Source: Phycisphaerae bacterium (GTDB lineage: Bacteria > Planctomycetota > Phycisphaerae > Phycisphaerales > UBA1924). From it: 64,000 nucleotides of DNA. A model generated the notes under the pieces. That model saw nothing but the letters and a program-made list of their open reading frames with translations, was not told the origin of the DNA and made no database searches. How positions within the stretch are numbered: position 1 is the stretch's first letter; each line of letters starts with the position of its first letter. Of the stretch, positions 18,399-26,075 are shown piece after piece. The stretch is from positions 124,001 to 188,000 of the forward strand of contig JAUIHS010000004.1 of assembly GCA_030432255.1 (NCBI GenBank). The letters run 5' to 3'. The position numbers and the translations under genes are program-made.

Positions 18399-19709
18399 AT
18401 GCACCCCAGTGTCTCTCTTGAGCGTATCAACGGTGGGAATCAACTCGGAACTCGCTTGATGATCGGATTCGTTCTCTACCTGGTTGGAAGCCTCAGCATC
18501 GCGGCGGCATCCGTTCGCATTGGTGTGATGCTCAGGCGACGCCTGCGCCGTGCGGCCGCCCGCCGCGCCCGAAGAGAGCGCGAGGCGAACCGGTTCGCTG
18601 ACGCAGTCGAGCAGGCCATCTCCCGTCACTTCGACGAGTCAGCCGACCTGCCCGCCTGGGATGGGTGGCGTCGCTTCGAGGTCCGCCGCAAGGTCGTCGA
18701 GGCCGAGGGCGTCTGCTCCTTCTATCTCCGCCCATCGGACTCCGCCGAACTTCCAGCCTATGTGCCGGGTCAGTACCTCCGACTGCGCGTTCCGGTCGAG
18801 TCGAGTGAAGACGGTCTCATCCGGTGCTATTCGCTCTCGGATCGGCCGCGATCTGATCACTACCGCATCACCGTCAAGCGTTGCCTTCCGACAACGGACG
18901 GCACCCCACCCGGCGCCGGTTCGGCATGGCTCATCGATCATGTCGACGTCGGACACCAACTTGATGTGCAGGCGCCCATCGGGCGCTTCTGCCTCACCGA
19001 CGATCAGAAGCCGCTCGTCTTCCTCGCCGGCGGCATCGGCGTCACGCCGATCCTCAGCATGCTGAACCACCTCGTCGAGTCGCGCTCATCGCGCGATGTC
19101 TGGTTCTTCTACGGCATCCGGGGCAGTCACGAGATCGTCATGCCCGATCATCTTCGGGCCATCGCCCGCTCCTGTCCCAACATCCGTATCCACCTCTGCT
19201 ACAGCCACGCCGGCGAGCGGACTGAGATACCCGGAACCACCGCTCACGAGAGCATGATCGAGGTCGACCTGCTCCGCAGACTCCTCCCGCTGCGCCCGTT
19301 CGAGTTCTACATCTGCGGCCCGGACGCCATGATGGATGCGCTGACGGTCGGCCTGCAGGGATGGGGCGTGCCCCCCGCGCGGATCCACACCGAGTTCTTC
19401 GGCGCCGAGTCCGTCAGTCGGGCAACCCACCACGATCATGTTCCGGGCGATCGCGCGGTCGATGTCGTCTTCGCGCGATCCGGGCAGACCGTGCGCTGGA
19501 TCGAAGGCGATGGCTCGCTTCTGGACCTCGCCCACGATCATGGCATCCGGATGGAGTCCGGCTGCCGCAACGGTCACTGCGGCTCCTGCATGACCGCGGT
19601 GAAGTCGGGCCGGGTCCGCCACATCTGCACGCCCTCCCTGCGCATGCGGAAGGGATCCTGCCTCGCGTGCATCGCCAGCCCCGAAACCGATATCGTCATC
19701 GACGCCTGA
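18399..19709 (+). CDS. Membrane-anchored FAD/NAD(P) oxidoreductase with C-terminal 2Fe-2S ferredoxin domain
   Basis: 436 aa from 18399; an ATG at 18459 would start directly at the membrane helix (MIGFVLYLVGSLSIAA). A basic linker is followed by an FAD-binding barrel (PGQYLRLRV, RCYSLSDRP), an NAD-binding domain (FLAGGIGVTPILSML, YICGPDAMMDAL) and a plant-type ferredoxin (CRNGHCGSC...CLAC). This order matches Hcr, phthalate dioxygenase reductase and similar proteins, not NqrF, where the ferredoxin comes first. It would take electrons from NAD(P)H and pass them on. Placed between cytochrome genes, it may feed the heme chain, though the topology puts its domain on the cytoplasmic side. TACAAT at 18351-18356 could be its own -10. 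Confidence 0.88.
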   Translation: MHPSVSLERINGGNQLGTRLMIGFVLYLVGSLSIAAASVRIGVMLRRRLRRAAARRARREREANRFADAVEQAISRHFDESADLPAWDGWRRFEVRRKVVEAEGVCSFYLRPSDSAELPAYVPGQYLRLRVPVESSEDGLIRCYSLSDRPRSDHYRITVKRCLPTTDGTPPGAGSAWLIDHVDVGHQLDVQAPIGRFCLTDDQKPLVFLAGGIGVTPILSMLNHLVESRSSRDVWFFYGIRGSHEIVMPDHLRAIARSCPNIRIHLCYSHAGERTEIPGTTAHESMIEVDLLRRLLPLRPFEFYICGPDAMMDALTVGLQGWGVPPARIHTEFFGAESVSRATHHDHVPGDRAVDVVFARSGQTVRWIEGDGSLLDLAHDHGIRMESGCRNGHCGSCMTAVKSGRVRHICTPSLRMRKGSCLACIASPETDIVIDA

Positions 19710-19785
19710 ACCCACCCACGCACCGGGACAGCGCGTATCATGCGGGCTGTCTCATCGCCGCTATGCCGCCTCGGCCGGAGGATCC

Positions 19786-20814
19786 GTGAAATCTGCACGC
19801 TCACTGCTGCCCGTGTTGGTGCTCACACCCGTCGCCGCGATCGCGTTCACGACCATCACGTCGGAGCCGACCGGCCTCCCTTACGACGCCACCGCGATCG
19901 TCGGGCCCGACGAATGCGGCGAGTGCCACGAGGCCGAAGTCTCCGCCTGGCGCACGACCCATCACTATCGCTCGTTCACCGAACTCACGCGCCGGACCGA
20001 AACGCTCGACATGGCCGACAAACTCGGCATCGATCGTGTGCGTCAGGCCGACGAATGCGTCTCGTGTCACTACACCCGGCAACTGGATATGGACCACCTG
20101 GACCGTCCCGAGGTCATCGCCGGTGTCTCCTGTGAGATGTGCCACGGTCCATCGCGCGACTGGCTGGAACCCCACGCCGACTATGGTGTCTTCGGCACGA
20201 AGGACGCCGAGCCCCACGAGCACCGCGTGGAACGTATTCTGACCTCTGTCGCGGCCGGCATGAATCACCCGGACAACATCTTCGATGTCGCGCGCAACTG
20301 CTACCGCTGCCACCTCGGGCCCGACGAGCGCATTGTCAACATCGGAGGGCATTCGCCGGGCAGCCGCTTCGAACTCGTCGCCTGGTCACAGGGTGAAGTG
20401 CGTCACAATTTTGCCGATGACCCCAAGGTGAATGCCATCACCAACATCGAGCGGCAACGCCACATGTACGTCGTCGGACAGGCGCTCGAACTCGCAGGAG
20501 CCCTCAGGGGTATCACCGGCGCCACCGGCCGCGGCCGCTACGTTGCCGCCCACGTGGCCCGGATCAAGCAGACGCGTACCAACCTCGAAGCCGTCGCTGA
20601 GCGGGTGAATGTCGAGCAGATCACCAGGATCATCGAGACGCTCGATGCCACCAAGGTGAGCCTCGACAACGACGAAGCCCTGAACGCGGCCGCCGCCACC
20701 ATCGAGGAACTGGCGCGGGATGTCTCGGAGAACGTACCGGCTGCCGATCTCGCCCCCATCGATGACATGCTGCCGGCGCCGGAAGACTTTCACGGCGAGG
20801 CCCTGACGCCGTGA
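19786..20814 (+). CDS. Tetraheme cytochrome c554-like protein
   Basis: 342 aa from a GTG start with GGAGGATCC before it. The N-terminal signal is LLPVLVLTPVAAIAF. Four CXXCH sites lie at about residues 44 (CGECH), 91 (CVSCH), 116 (CEMCH) and 172 (CYRCH); the spacing and context (ECGECHEAEVSAWRTTHHY, SCEMCHGPSRDWLEPH) are those of the cytochrome c554 family, which carries electrons from hydroxylamine oxidation in nitrifiers but also occurs in other respirations. The last 100 residues are helical with no heme. Its stop overlaps the next start by 4 bases. No hydroxylamine oxidoreductase is in the window, so the donor is open. Confidence 0.88.
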   Translation: MKSARSLLPVLVLTPVAAIAFTTITSEPTGLPYDATAIVGPDECGECHEAEVSAWRTTHHYRSFTELTRRTETLDMADKLGIDRVRQADECVSCHYTRQLDMDHLDRPEVIAGVSCEMCHGPSRDWLEPHADYGVFGTKDAEPHEHRVERILTSVAAGMNHPDNIFDVARNCYRCHLGPDERIVNIGGHSPGSRFELVAWSQGEVRHNFADDPKVNAITNIERQRHMYVVGQALELAGALRGITGATGRGRYVAAHVARIKQTRTNLEAVAERVNVEQITRIIETLDATKVSLDNDEALNAAAATIEELARDVSENVPAADLAPIDDMLPAPEDFHGEALTP

Positions 20815-21644
20815 GTCCCGCGGCCGCCAGGGTCCTGCGCTGCTGGGTGGAGCCGGCGGTGGCGCTGCTCGTTGCAGCGGCGTTGTTGCTGTGGTGGATG
20901 GTTGCCGAAGCCGCATTGGTGCGAATCACGACGCTGACCGGGTGGATCCTCGCGGTGCTCCTCGCGTTCCTCCTCTGCAACGCACCGCGCGAGATGCTCC
21001 TCCGGATCACCCGCGTGCCGGCGCGCTTCTGGTACCGACTCCATGCATGGGTCGGCATCCTCACAGGCGTGACGGTGGCCATTCATACCGGCCTGCATGT
21101 TCCGCATGGACCCATAGAGGCCCTCGCGACGCTCCTCTTCATCACGACGTTCCTGCTCGGGATCGTCGGACTCTGGGTCTCGCAGTCGATCCCGCTTCGT
21201 ATCGCCTCCATTCCAACGGCAGTTGAAGCGGGAGCCATCGCGCAGCATCGGCGCGAGGTGCACCAGGCGGTCGAGGAAGTGGCTCTGCGACATGCCGAAT
21301 CCACCGGGGACGACGCCGTCGCAAACGCCTATGACCGTGAACTGCGCCAGGAGTTTGAAGTGCCTCGGCACCGACTGGCACACCTGATCAACACCAGTCG
21401 AGTCCGCCGCGGCATCGACCGGCGCATCACCGCGCGTCAACGCCGCCTCAACGAACCGGCATGCGCCGCCCTTGAGGAGATCCGCAGGCTTGCCTCGGCC
21501 AAGGCGGACCTCGATGAACTCGAAGCGTGCCATGCCTTCCGCAACACGTGGCTCGCAACGCACCTGCTGTGTTCGTCCATGCTCGGTGTGCTCGTCGTCT
21601 TCCACGCCGTCATCAGCCTGACCTATGCGGGAGGTGCACCGTGA
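20811..21644 (+). CDS. Membrane protein, probable b-type cytochrome, with cytoplasmic or periplasmic helical insert
   Basis: 277 aa from GTG, overlapping both neighbours by 4 bases (GTGA), so translation is probably coupled. Four or five membrane segments: about 16-36, 43-60, 70-90, 100-122 and 246-268. Histidines in the membrane segments (WYRLHAWVGILTGVTVAIHTGLH, and THLLCSSMLGVLVVFHAV near the C-terminus) are placed like heme b ligands in small di-heme cytochromes of the b561/ferric reductase kind. A charged helical insert (about 130-240) separates the segments. It could link the quinone pool to the periplasmic multiheme proteins; no named family was recognised with certainty. Confidence 0.65.
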   Translation: MSPAAARVLRCWVEPAVALLVAAALLLWWMVAEAALVRITTLTGWILAVLLAFLLCNAPREMLLRITRVPARFWYRLHAWVGILTGVTVAIHTGLHVPHGPIEALATLLFITTFLLGIVGLWVSQSIPLRIASIPTAVEAGAIAQHRREVHQAVEEVALRHAESTGDDAVANAYDRELRQEFEVPRHRLAHLINTSRVRRGIDRRITARQRRLNEPACAALEEIRRLASAKADLDELEACHAFRNTWLATHLLCSSMLGVLVVFHAVISLTYAGGAP

Positions 21645-23476
21645 AGCGCGCCGTGCGCCGTCGCCGACGCATGGCGGGATGGGCGGTTGCCGTCGCGGCC
21701 GGGCTCATCTGCCTGCTGCTCGCTTCACCGTGGAGTGAGCGGATGGTGATGCCCGGTGAACTCTCGCCACCTCATGCCACGCTGACGGACCGCTGCGATC
21801 TGTGTCATCAGCAGGGGAGCGGAGCCGTGGCCCGCGCGATCGGATCGCTCGGAGGCGATCACCTGGTCGCCGGCCCCGTCAGCAACAACCAGTGCATCGC
21901 GTGTCACGATCGAGGCCGCTTCCCCCTCGCCGCACACTCGGTCGATACCGGCAACCTCTCGGTCCACAATCTCAGGGACGAAGGCTCCTTCATCGTCGAA
22001 CTCGCACATGGATACACCGATCACGAGTCGCTCTCCTGTATCACCTGCCATCGGGAGCATCGCGGCGAGGAGTCGGACATCACCACCTTCTCCGATGCGC
22101 AGTGCCAGGCGTGCCACGTCCAACGCTTCGCATCATTCTCGAAGGGTCACCCACCCTTCGAACGCTATCCCTTCGATACCCCGCAGCGCATCGCGTTCGA
22201 TCACGAGCGTCATCTGAATGTCCACTTCGCCGATGAAGAGTTCAGGGATCGGGCACCGACCGATTGCCGCGGCTGCCACACGCAGTCGGGCGACGGGCGC
22301 GACATGACGATCGGAAGCTACGAGAACACGTGCGCCGCCTGTCATGCCGATGACATCAGTGGGGCAGGGCGTGCAGGTGATCGGGGCATCCCGGTCTTCT
22401 CGCTCCCCGCCGTCGATCTGCGCGCATTGGGTGATGCCGGCGGGGCCGTCGGCCATTGGCCCGTGGATGCGCGTGTCATCGAGACGCCGATATCACCCTT
22501 CCTGAAACTGCTGCTCCGTGCCGACCCGCGCGGCGAAGCGCAACTCCAGGTCCTCAGCCGCACCAACCTCCTCAACCTGTCCGACGCGACGGAAGAGCAG
22601 CACGCCGCCGCGCGCTGGCTGCTGTGGACGACCCGTGCCATCCTCGACGACATCCGGTCACGCGGCCACGTCGCCATCACCGATCGCATCGAGACGACGC
22701 TGCGTCGTCCGCTCGATCCCGACACCTCCGGTGCGCTGCTTGCGGGGCTTCCGGGAGACGTCCTCGTCGAGGCCATCGGGCGCTGGCTCCCTGATCTCGA
22801 GGCCGAACTCGAAGCGTATCGCAACGGCGAACCTCTCCCAACCTTGAACAGATCTCATAACGGGGCGGCGGACTCAACCCCGGATACATCAGGCGATGAC
22901 CTGGCGGGCGATCTCCTCGGGGACGACCTGCTTGGTGGCGATATGGAAGACCCATTCGCCGATCAACCGGAAAGGGAAGCCGGCGACGCCATCCGGACGC
23001 CGGGCGAGGACTGGGTTGCCTATGGCGGATGGCATCTCATGGACAGTTCGTGGGGCATCCACTATCGCCCGGTCGGTCATGCGGACCCCTTCCTGCGGGC
23101 ATGGGCGGATGTCGCCGCCTCATCGGGGCGCGGCACGATCCTCGATCTGATTGCAGAACCCGATGCGCCCGGCGCCTGCGTGAAGTGTCATGCCAGAACC
23201 TCCACCGGAGTCGCCTGGCGATCACAGCGCACGCTGAGTTCCACGAGGCTGTCCCGACCCTGGACCCATTTCTCGCACGCCCCGCATCTCAGTCTCACCG
23301 ATGCGGACGACGGATGCCGCACATGCCACGTGCCGAAGACATTCAACACACGTGTCAACGGCCACACGCGATTCAACAGTTTCCTGGACATCAATGCCGA
23401 CCAGTGCAACACCTGCCACCAGCCGGAGCGCGCCGGAAACACCTGCCTACAGTGTCATAACTACCATGTCAGGTAG
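21641..23476 (+). CDS. Decaheme c-type cytochrome, N-terminal signal-anchor
   Basis: 611 aa from the GTG at 21641, which overlaps the preceding stop. The N-terminus is a twin of Arg-rich sequence and a hydrophobic helix (WAVAVAAGLICLLLA). Ten CXXCH sites: 52, 85, 133, 155, 209 and 231 in the first part, then 513, 559, 589 and 602 at the end. The 280-residue middle is heme-free and holds an acidic stretch GDDLAGDLLGDDLLGG (about 420-435) that resembles the linker of the pentaheme protein. Ten hemes is the number in MtrA/OmcA-type proteins, but the split 6+4 layout is different. Likely a periplasmic or surface electron wire ending this cluster. Confidence 0.87.
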   Translation: MKRAVRRRRRMAGWAVAVAAGLICLLLASPWSERMVMPGELSPPHATLTDRCDLCHQQGSGAVARAIGSLGGDHLVAGPVSNNQCIACHDRGRFPLAAHSVDTGNLSVHNLRDEGSFIVELAHGYTDHESLSCITCHREHRGEESDITTFSDAQCQACHVQRFASFSKGHPPFERYPFDTPQRIAFDHERHLNVHFADEEFRDRAPTDCRGCHTQSGDGRDMTIGSYENTCAACHADDISGAGRAGDRGIPVFSLPAVDLRALGDAGGAVGHWPVDARVIETPISPFLKLLLRADPRGEAQLQVLSRTNLLNLSDATEEQHAAARWLLWTTRAILDDIRSRGHVAITDRIETTLRRPLDPDTSGALLAGLPGDVLVEAIGRWLPDLEAELEAYRNGEPLPTLNRSHNGAADSTPDTSGDDLAGDLLGDDLLGGDMEDPFADQPEREAGDAIRTPGEDWVAYGGWHLMDSSWGIHYRPVGHADPFLRAWADVAASSGRGTILDLIAEPDAPGACVKCHARTSTGVAWRSQRTLSSTRLSRPWTHFSHAPHLSLTDADDGCRTCHVPKTFNTRVNGHTRFNSFLDINADQCNTCHQPERAGNTCLQCHNYHVR

Positions 23477-23483
23477 GAGCGAG

Positions 23484-23527
23484 CGATCAGGCGATCGGAC
23501 TCATCCCTCATCCCTCATCCCTGTTCC
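23484..23527 (-). repeat. Heptamer array (TGAGGGA) running across the Nudix gene stop
   Basis: On the sense strand of the Nudix gene the 7-base register reads CAGGGGA ACAGGGA TGAGGGA TGAGGGA TGAGTCC. The stop codon TGA (23501-23503) is one of the repeat units and the last five residues (MRDEG) are encoded by it. The downstream decaheme gene stops 24 bases away on the other strand. Confidence 0.6.
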
Positions 23528-24070
23528 CCTGACCCGGTGCAGATCCAGCAACTTCAGGCCCGCAATGATCAATGCGTTCGTGATCCGGCCATCCTCGATG
23601 GCCTCGTCCACCTCGCTGAGGGGTAACGTCAGGATGTGGATGTCCTCGGTCGACTCGTGAGACGTCTCGCTCCGTAGACGGGCATTCTCCGCCACGAAGA
23701 AGTACGCGCGGTTGGCCAGCAAAGCCGGGTTCGGATGGATCATCCCCAACGGACGAATGTCGGCCGCTTCGTATCCCGTCTCTTCGATCATCTCACGCCT
23801 CGCGGCGGCCGCCGGACCCGGATCGTTCGGATCGACGAGTCCTCCCGGTGGTTCGATGGTCGGGGCTTCGATGCCATGCCGAAACTGCCGGACCAGAACC
23901 AGTTCCTTCTGTGGCGTCACCGGGAACACGTGTACGAAGTCGGGCACGCGCACCGTGAAGAATTCGTGCGTCTCTTCGATGCCATCGCGGCGACGCATCG
24001 ACCGTTCGACCGTCCACCGGAACGCGCGAAATGCCTCGCTCCGGTCCGAGATGTACCACTCGTCACTCAC
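23501..24070 (-). CDS. Nudix hydrolase, ADP-ribose pyrophosphatase-like
   Basis: 189 aa. The Nudix box is complete: GG-LVDPNDPGP-AAAARREMIEETGYE, with the REMIEETG core at about residues 95-102. The upstream FVHVFPVTPQKELVLVRQFRHGIE strand pattern and the EPPGG entry are typical of the ADP-ribose/nucleoside-diphosphate-sugar hydrolases. It probably cleaves a nucleoside diphosphate derivative in the cytoplasm; the exact substrate is unknown. Its start overlaps the stop of the TraB-like gene by 4 bases, so it is the last gene of the isc transcription unit. The C-terminus is encoded by a heptamer repeat. Confidence 0.9.
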   Translation of the reverse strand: MSDEWYISDRSEAFRAFRWTVERSMRRRDGIEETHEFFTVRVPDFVHVFPVTPQKELVLVRQFRHGIEAPTIEPPGGLVDPNDPGPAAAARREMIEETGYEAADIRPLGMIHPNPALLANRAYFFVAENARLRSETSHESTEDIHILTLPLSEVDEAIEDGRITNALIIAGLKLLDLHRVRGTGMRDEG

Positions 24071-25152
24071 TCGTCGTCATCAGCCGCACGAGACATCTGG
24101 GCGCGGGCGAGAGCCATCTGCTGACGCAGCATCGTCCGCCACATCCGCATCTCGCCTTCATCGATGCCCGCCGCATTGAGATCGACCATCATGGCCGTCA
24201 GCCACCGGGTCGAATCGTAGGTGTAACCCAACTGATCGATCAGTCGCTCTTCCATGTCCTGCAGATGGCCCGCACCGTAGAGCACCGCAACAGATTCGAT
24301 TTCATCTCCGCGCTCGGCGAGCAGCGCCTTCAGATCATCAATGACCACCTGGTTGCGATCCTCGATGATGACCTTCATCACGTTCTCGCCCAGCGGTCCG
24401 CCACCCATCATCAGCAGATCCTCGGCCGAGGCCAGCGTCTCCATCATGAGCACCTTCATGCGCACCGAAGCGCCTGGAAAACGCTCGATGATGTTCAACA
24501 TCACACCCATCATCTGAGCCATGACGCTGGAGCCGTCGAGCATCGAGAAGATCATGTCCGCGTTGTCGCCGGACTCCGCGATCTTGTCACGCACCTCGTT
24601 CAGCGACATGTCGCTGTTGCGCCAGTTGGGCCGCCGCGAGTCCATCTCCTCAAGCTGAAAGGTCAGCCCCAACGTGTTCGCGAGCTGCTTCTGGATGCCG
24701 TTGGCGGGTGGCTCCTCGTCCACTTCCGTGTCCTCAGGGTCGCCCATCATCGCGGCGACGCCGAGATCCCACCGCCAACCGGGCAGGGCTGCGTGGCCAT
24801 CCTCGTCGTCCGCCCCGGCATTGGGATCGGGGTGGTCACCGACACCTTCGAAAAGGACGACATCGTGACTGTCCACGAGTTCCTGGAGTTTGTCGTAGAA
24901 GTCCCCATCGCCGATGTGCACGGCACCCGCCAGCGTGATCATCGGCCCTTCGCCCCCGACGGGAACGTAACGCCGCGAGGCCACCGCGAGGCGGAACTGC
25001 CTCCGCCGGTTCTGCTGCGTCTTGACCCAGACCCGTTCCGGCTCGGCGGCAGCGGCCTTGTCTTCCTCGGGTCCGGCGACCGTCGGTCGTGCGCACAGCA
25101 CAAGGCTCGCCACGATGAGTCCCGACCACAGTGCCCATCCGCGAACGCCCAT
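24067..25152 (-). CDS. TraB/GumN (Tiki superfamily)-like protein, exported
   Basis: 361 aa with a signal peptide (LWSGLIVASLVLCARPTVA) and GGAGG 5 bases before the ATG. Early motif ITLAGAVHIGDGDFYDKL and VVLFEGVG, plus a late AVLYGAGHLQDMEERL, fit the two GxxH/E-bearing halves of the TraB/GumN/PrgY group, relatives of the Tiki metalloproteases. An acidic loop (residues about 105-135) and a Met-rich middle are peculiar to this protein. It is likely a periplasmic or surface protein; proteolysis is possible but unproven here. It sits between the Fe-S carrier and Nudix genes on the same strand. Confidence 0.68.
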   Translation of the reverse strand: MGVRGWALWSGLIVASLVLCARPTVAGPEEDKAAAAEPERVWVKTQQNRRRQFRLAVASRRYVPVGGEGPMITLAGAVHIGDGDFYDKLQELVDSHDVVLFEGVGDHPDPNAGADDEDGHAALPGWRWDLGVAAMMGDPEDTEVDEEPPANGIQKQLANTLGLTFQLEEMDSRRPNWRNSDMSLNEVRDKIAESGDNADMIFSMLDGSSVMAQMMGVMLNIIERFPGASVRMKVLMMETLASAEDLLMMGGGPLGENVMKVIIEDRNQVVIDDLKALLAERGDEIESVAVLYGAGHLQDMEERLIDQLGYTYDSTRWLTAMMVDLNAAGIDEGEMRMWRTMLRQQMALARAQMSRAADDDE

Positions 25153-25200
25153 GCAGACCTCCAGTCCGTTGTCTTTCGAGATTTCGGCGCGGGAGATGTA

Positions 25201-25533
25201 TCAGGGAGCGAAGCTGGAGCCACATCCGCAGGTGGCCGTGGCGTTGGGGTTCGTGAACACGAAGCCACGCCCCATCAGTTCGTCCTTGAAGTCAATCGTC
25301 GTGCCGTTGAGGTACAGGTAGCTCTTCGGATCACAGATGATCTTCACACCGTGCTGATCAAAGAGTTCATCGACGTCCTTCTCGTTCTCGGTGAGGTCGA
25401 GGATGTAGCTGAAGCCACTGCATCCGCCTCCCTTCACACCAACGCGAAGGCGTACCTTGTCCGTATCCAGGTTTTCGCGCTCCACGATCGTCTGGATCTC
25501 ACGCGCTGCCGTCTCAGTAAGGGTGATCCCCAT
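25201..25533 (-). CDS. A-type iron-sulfur carrier protein (ErpA/IscA family)
   Basis: 110 aa, the standard length. The three conserved cysteines are seen in GGGCSGF (about residue 36) and C-terminal CGCGSSFAP, with the ITETAAREIQTI opening. It passes Fe-S clusters from the scaffold to apoproteins. It is 13 bases downstream of iscU, clearly the same transcription unit. By eye I cannot decide between ErpA, IscA and SufA, so no symbol is given. Confidence 0.92.
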   Translation of the reverse strand: MGITLTETAAREIQTIVERENLDTDKVRLRVGVKGGGCSGFSYILDLTENEKDVDELFDQHGVKIICDPKSYLYLNGTTIDFKDELMGRGFVFTNPNATATCGCGSSFAP

Positions 25534-25546
25534 GGGTCATTCGTCC

Positions 25547-25969
25547 TCAGTGATCATGGCCGGCGTCGCCGCCTTGGCCGTTCTTCTTCTTGTAGTCGCT
25601 GATCGCCGCGCGGATCGCATCCTCGGCAAGCACCGAGCAGTGGATCTTCACCGGCGGCAGGCTCAGTTCTTCGACGATATCCGTATTCTTGATCTCAAGG
25701 CCTTCGTCAACCGTGCGGCCCTTGAGCCACTCGGTCGCCAGCGAACTCGATGCAATCGCAGAGCCGCACCCGAAGCACTTGAACTTCGCATCCTCGATCT
25801 GGCCGTCATCCGCGACCTTGATCTGCAACTGCATGACGTCGCCGCACTCCGGCGCACCGACCACGCCGACGCCGATGTCCTTGCGATCCTTGACCTCGGT
25901 GGTGGTACCGAAGTTCCCCACGTTGCGGGGGTTCTCGTAATGGTCGATCACTTTGTCGCTGTATGCCAT
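25547..25969 (-). CDS. iscU: Iron-sulfur cluster scaffold protein IscU
   Basis: 140 aa starting MAYSDKVIDHYENPRNVG, nearly the E. coli IscU opening; this ATG (25969) is better spaced from AGGTG than the ATG 9 bases earlier. Conserved cluster-binding residues are present: Cys in GAPECGDVMQLQI, Cys in FGCGSAIASSS and Cys in PPVKIHCSVLAEDA. The HscA-recognition motif LPPVK is intact although hscA/hscB are not in the window. It receives sulfur from IscS encoded just upstream. Confidence 0.95.
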   Translation of the reverse strand: MAYSDKVIDHYENPRNVGNFGTTTEVKDRKDIGVGVVGAPECGDVMQLQIKVADDGQIEDAKFKCFGCGSAIASSSLATEWLKGRTVDEGLEIKNTDIVEELSLPPVKIHCSVLAEDAIRAAISDYKKKNGQGGDAGHDH

Positions 25970-26075
25970 GTCATTCACCTGTCTCGGGCCAATCAGCAGC
26001 CCGCTGTAGATTCTAGCCGCATTCGAGTCGCGTGTTTCCCGGTTTCCGGACCTCAGGGTCCGCCGGGGCCGGCCG

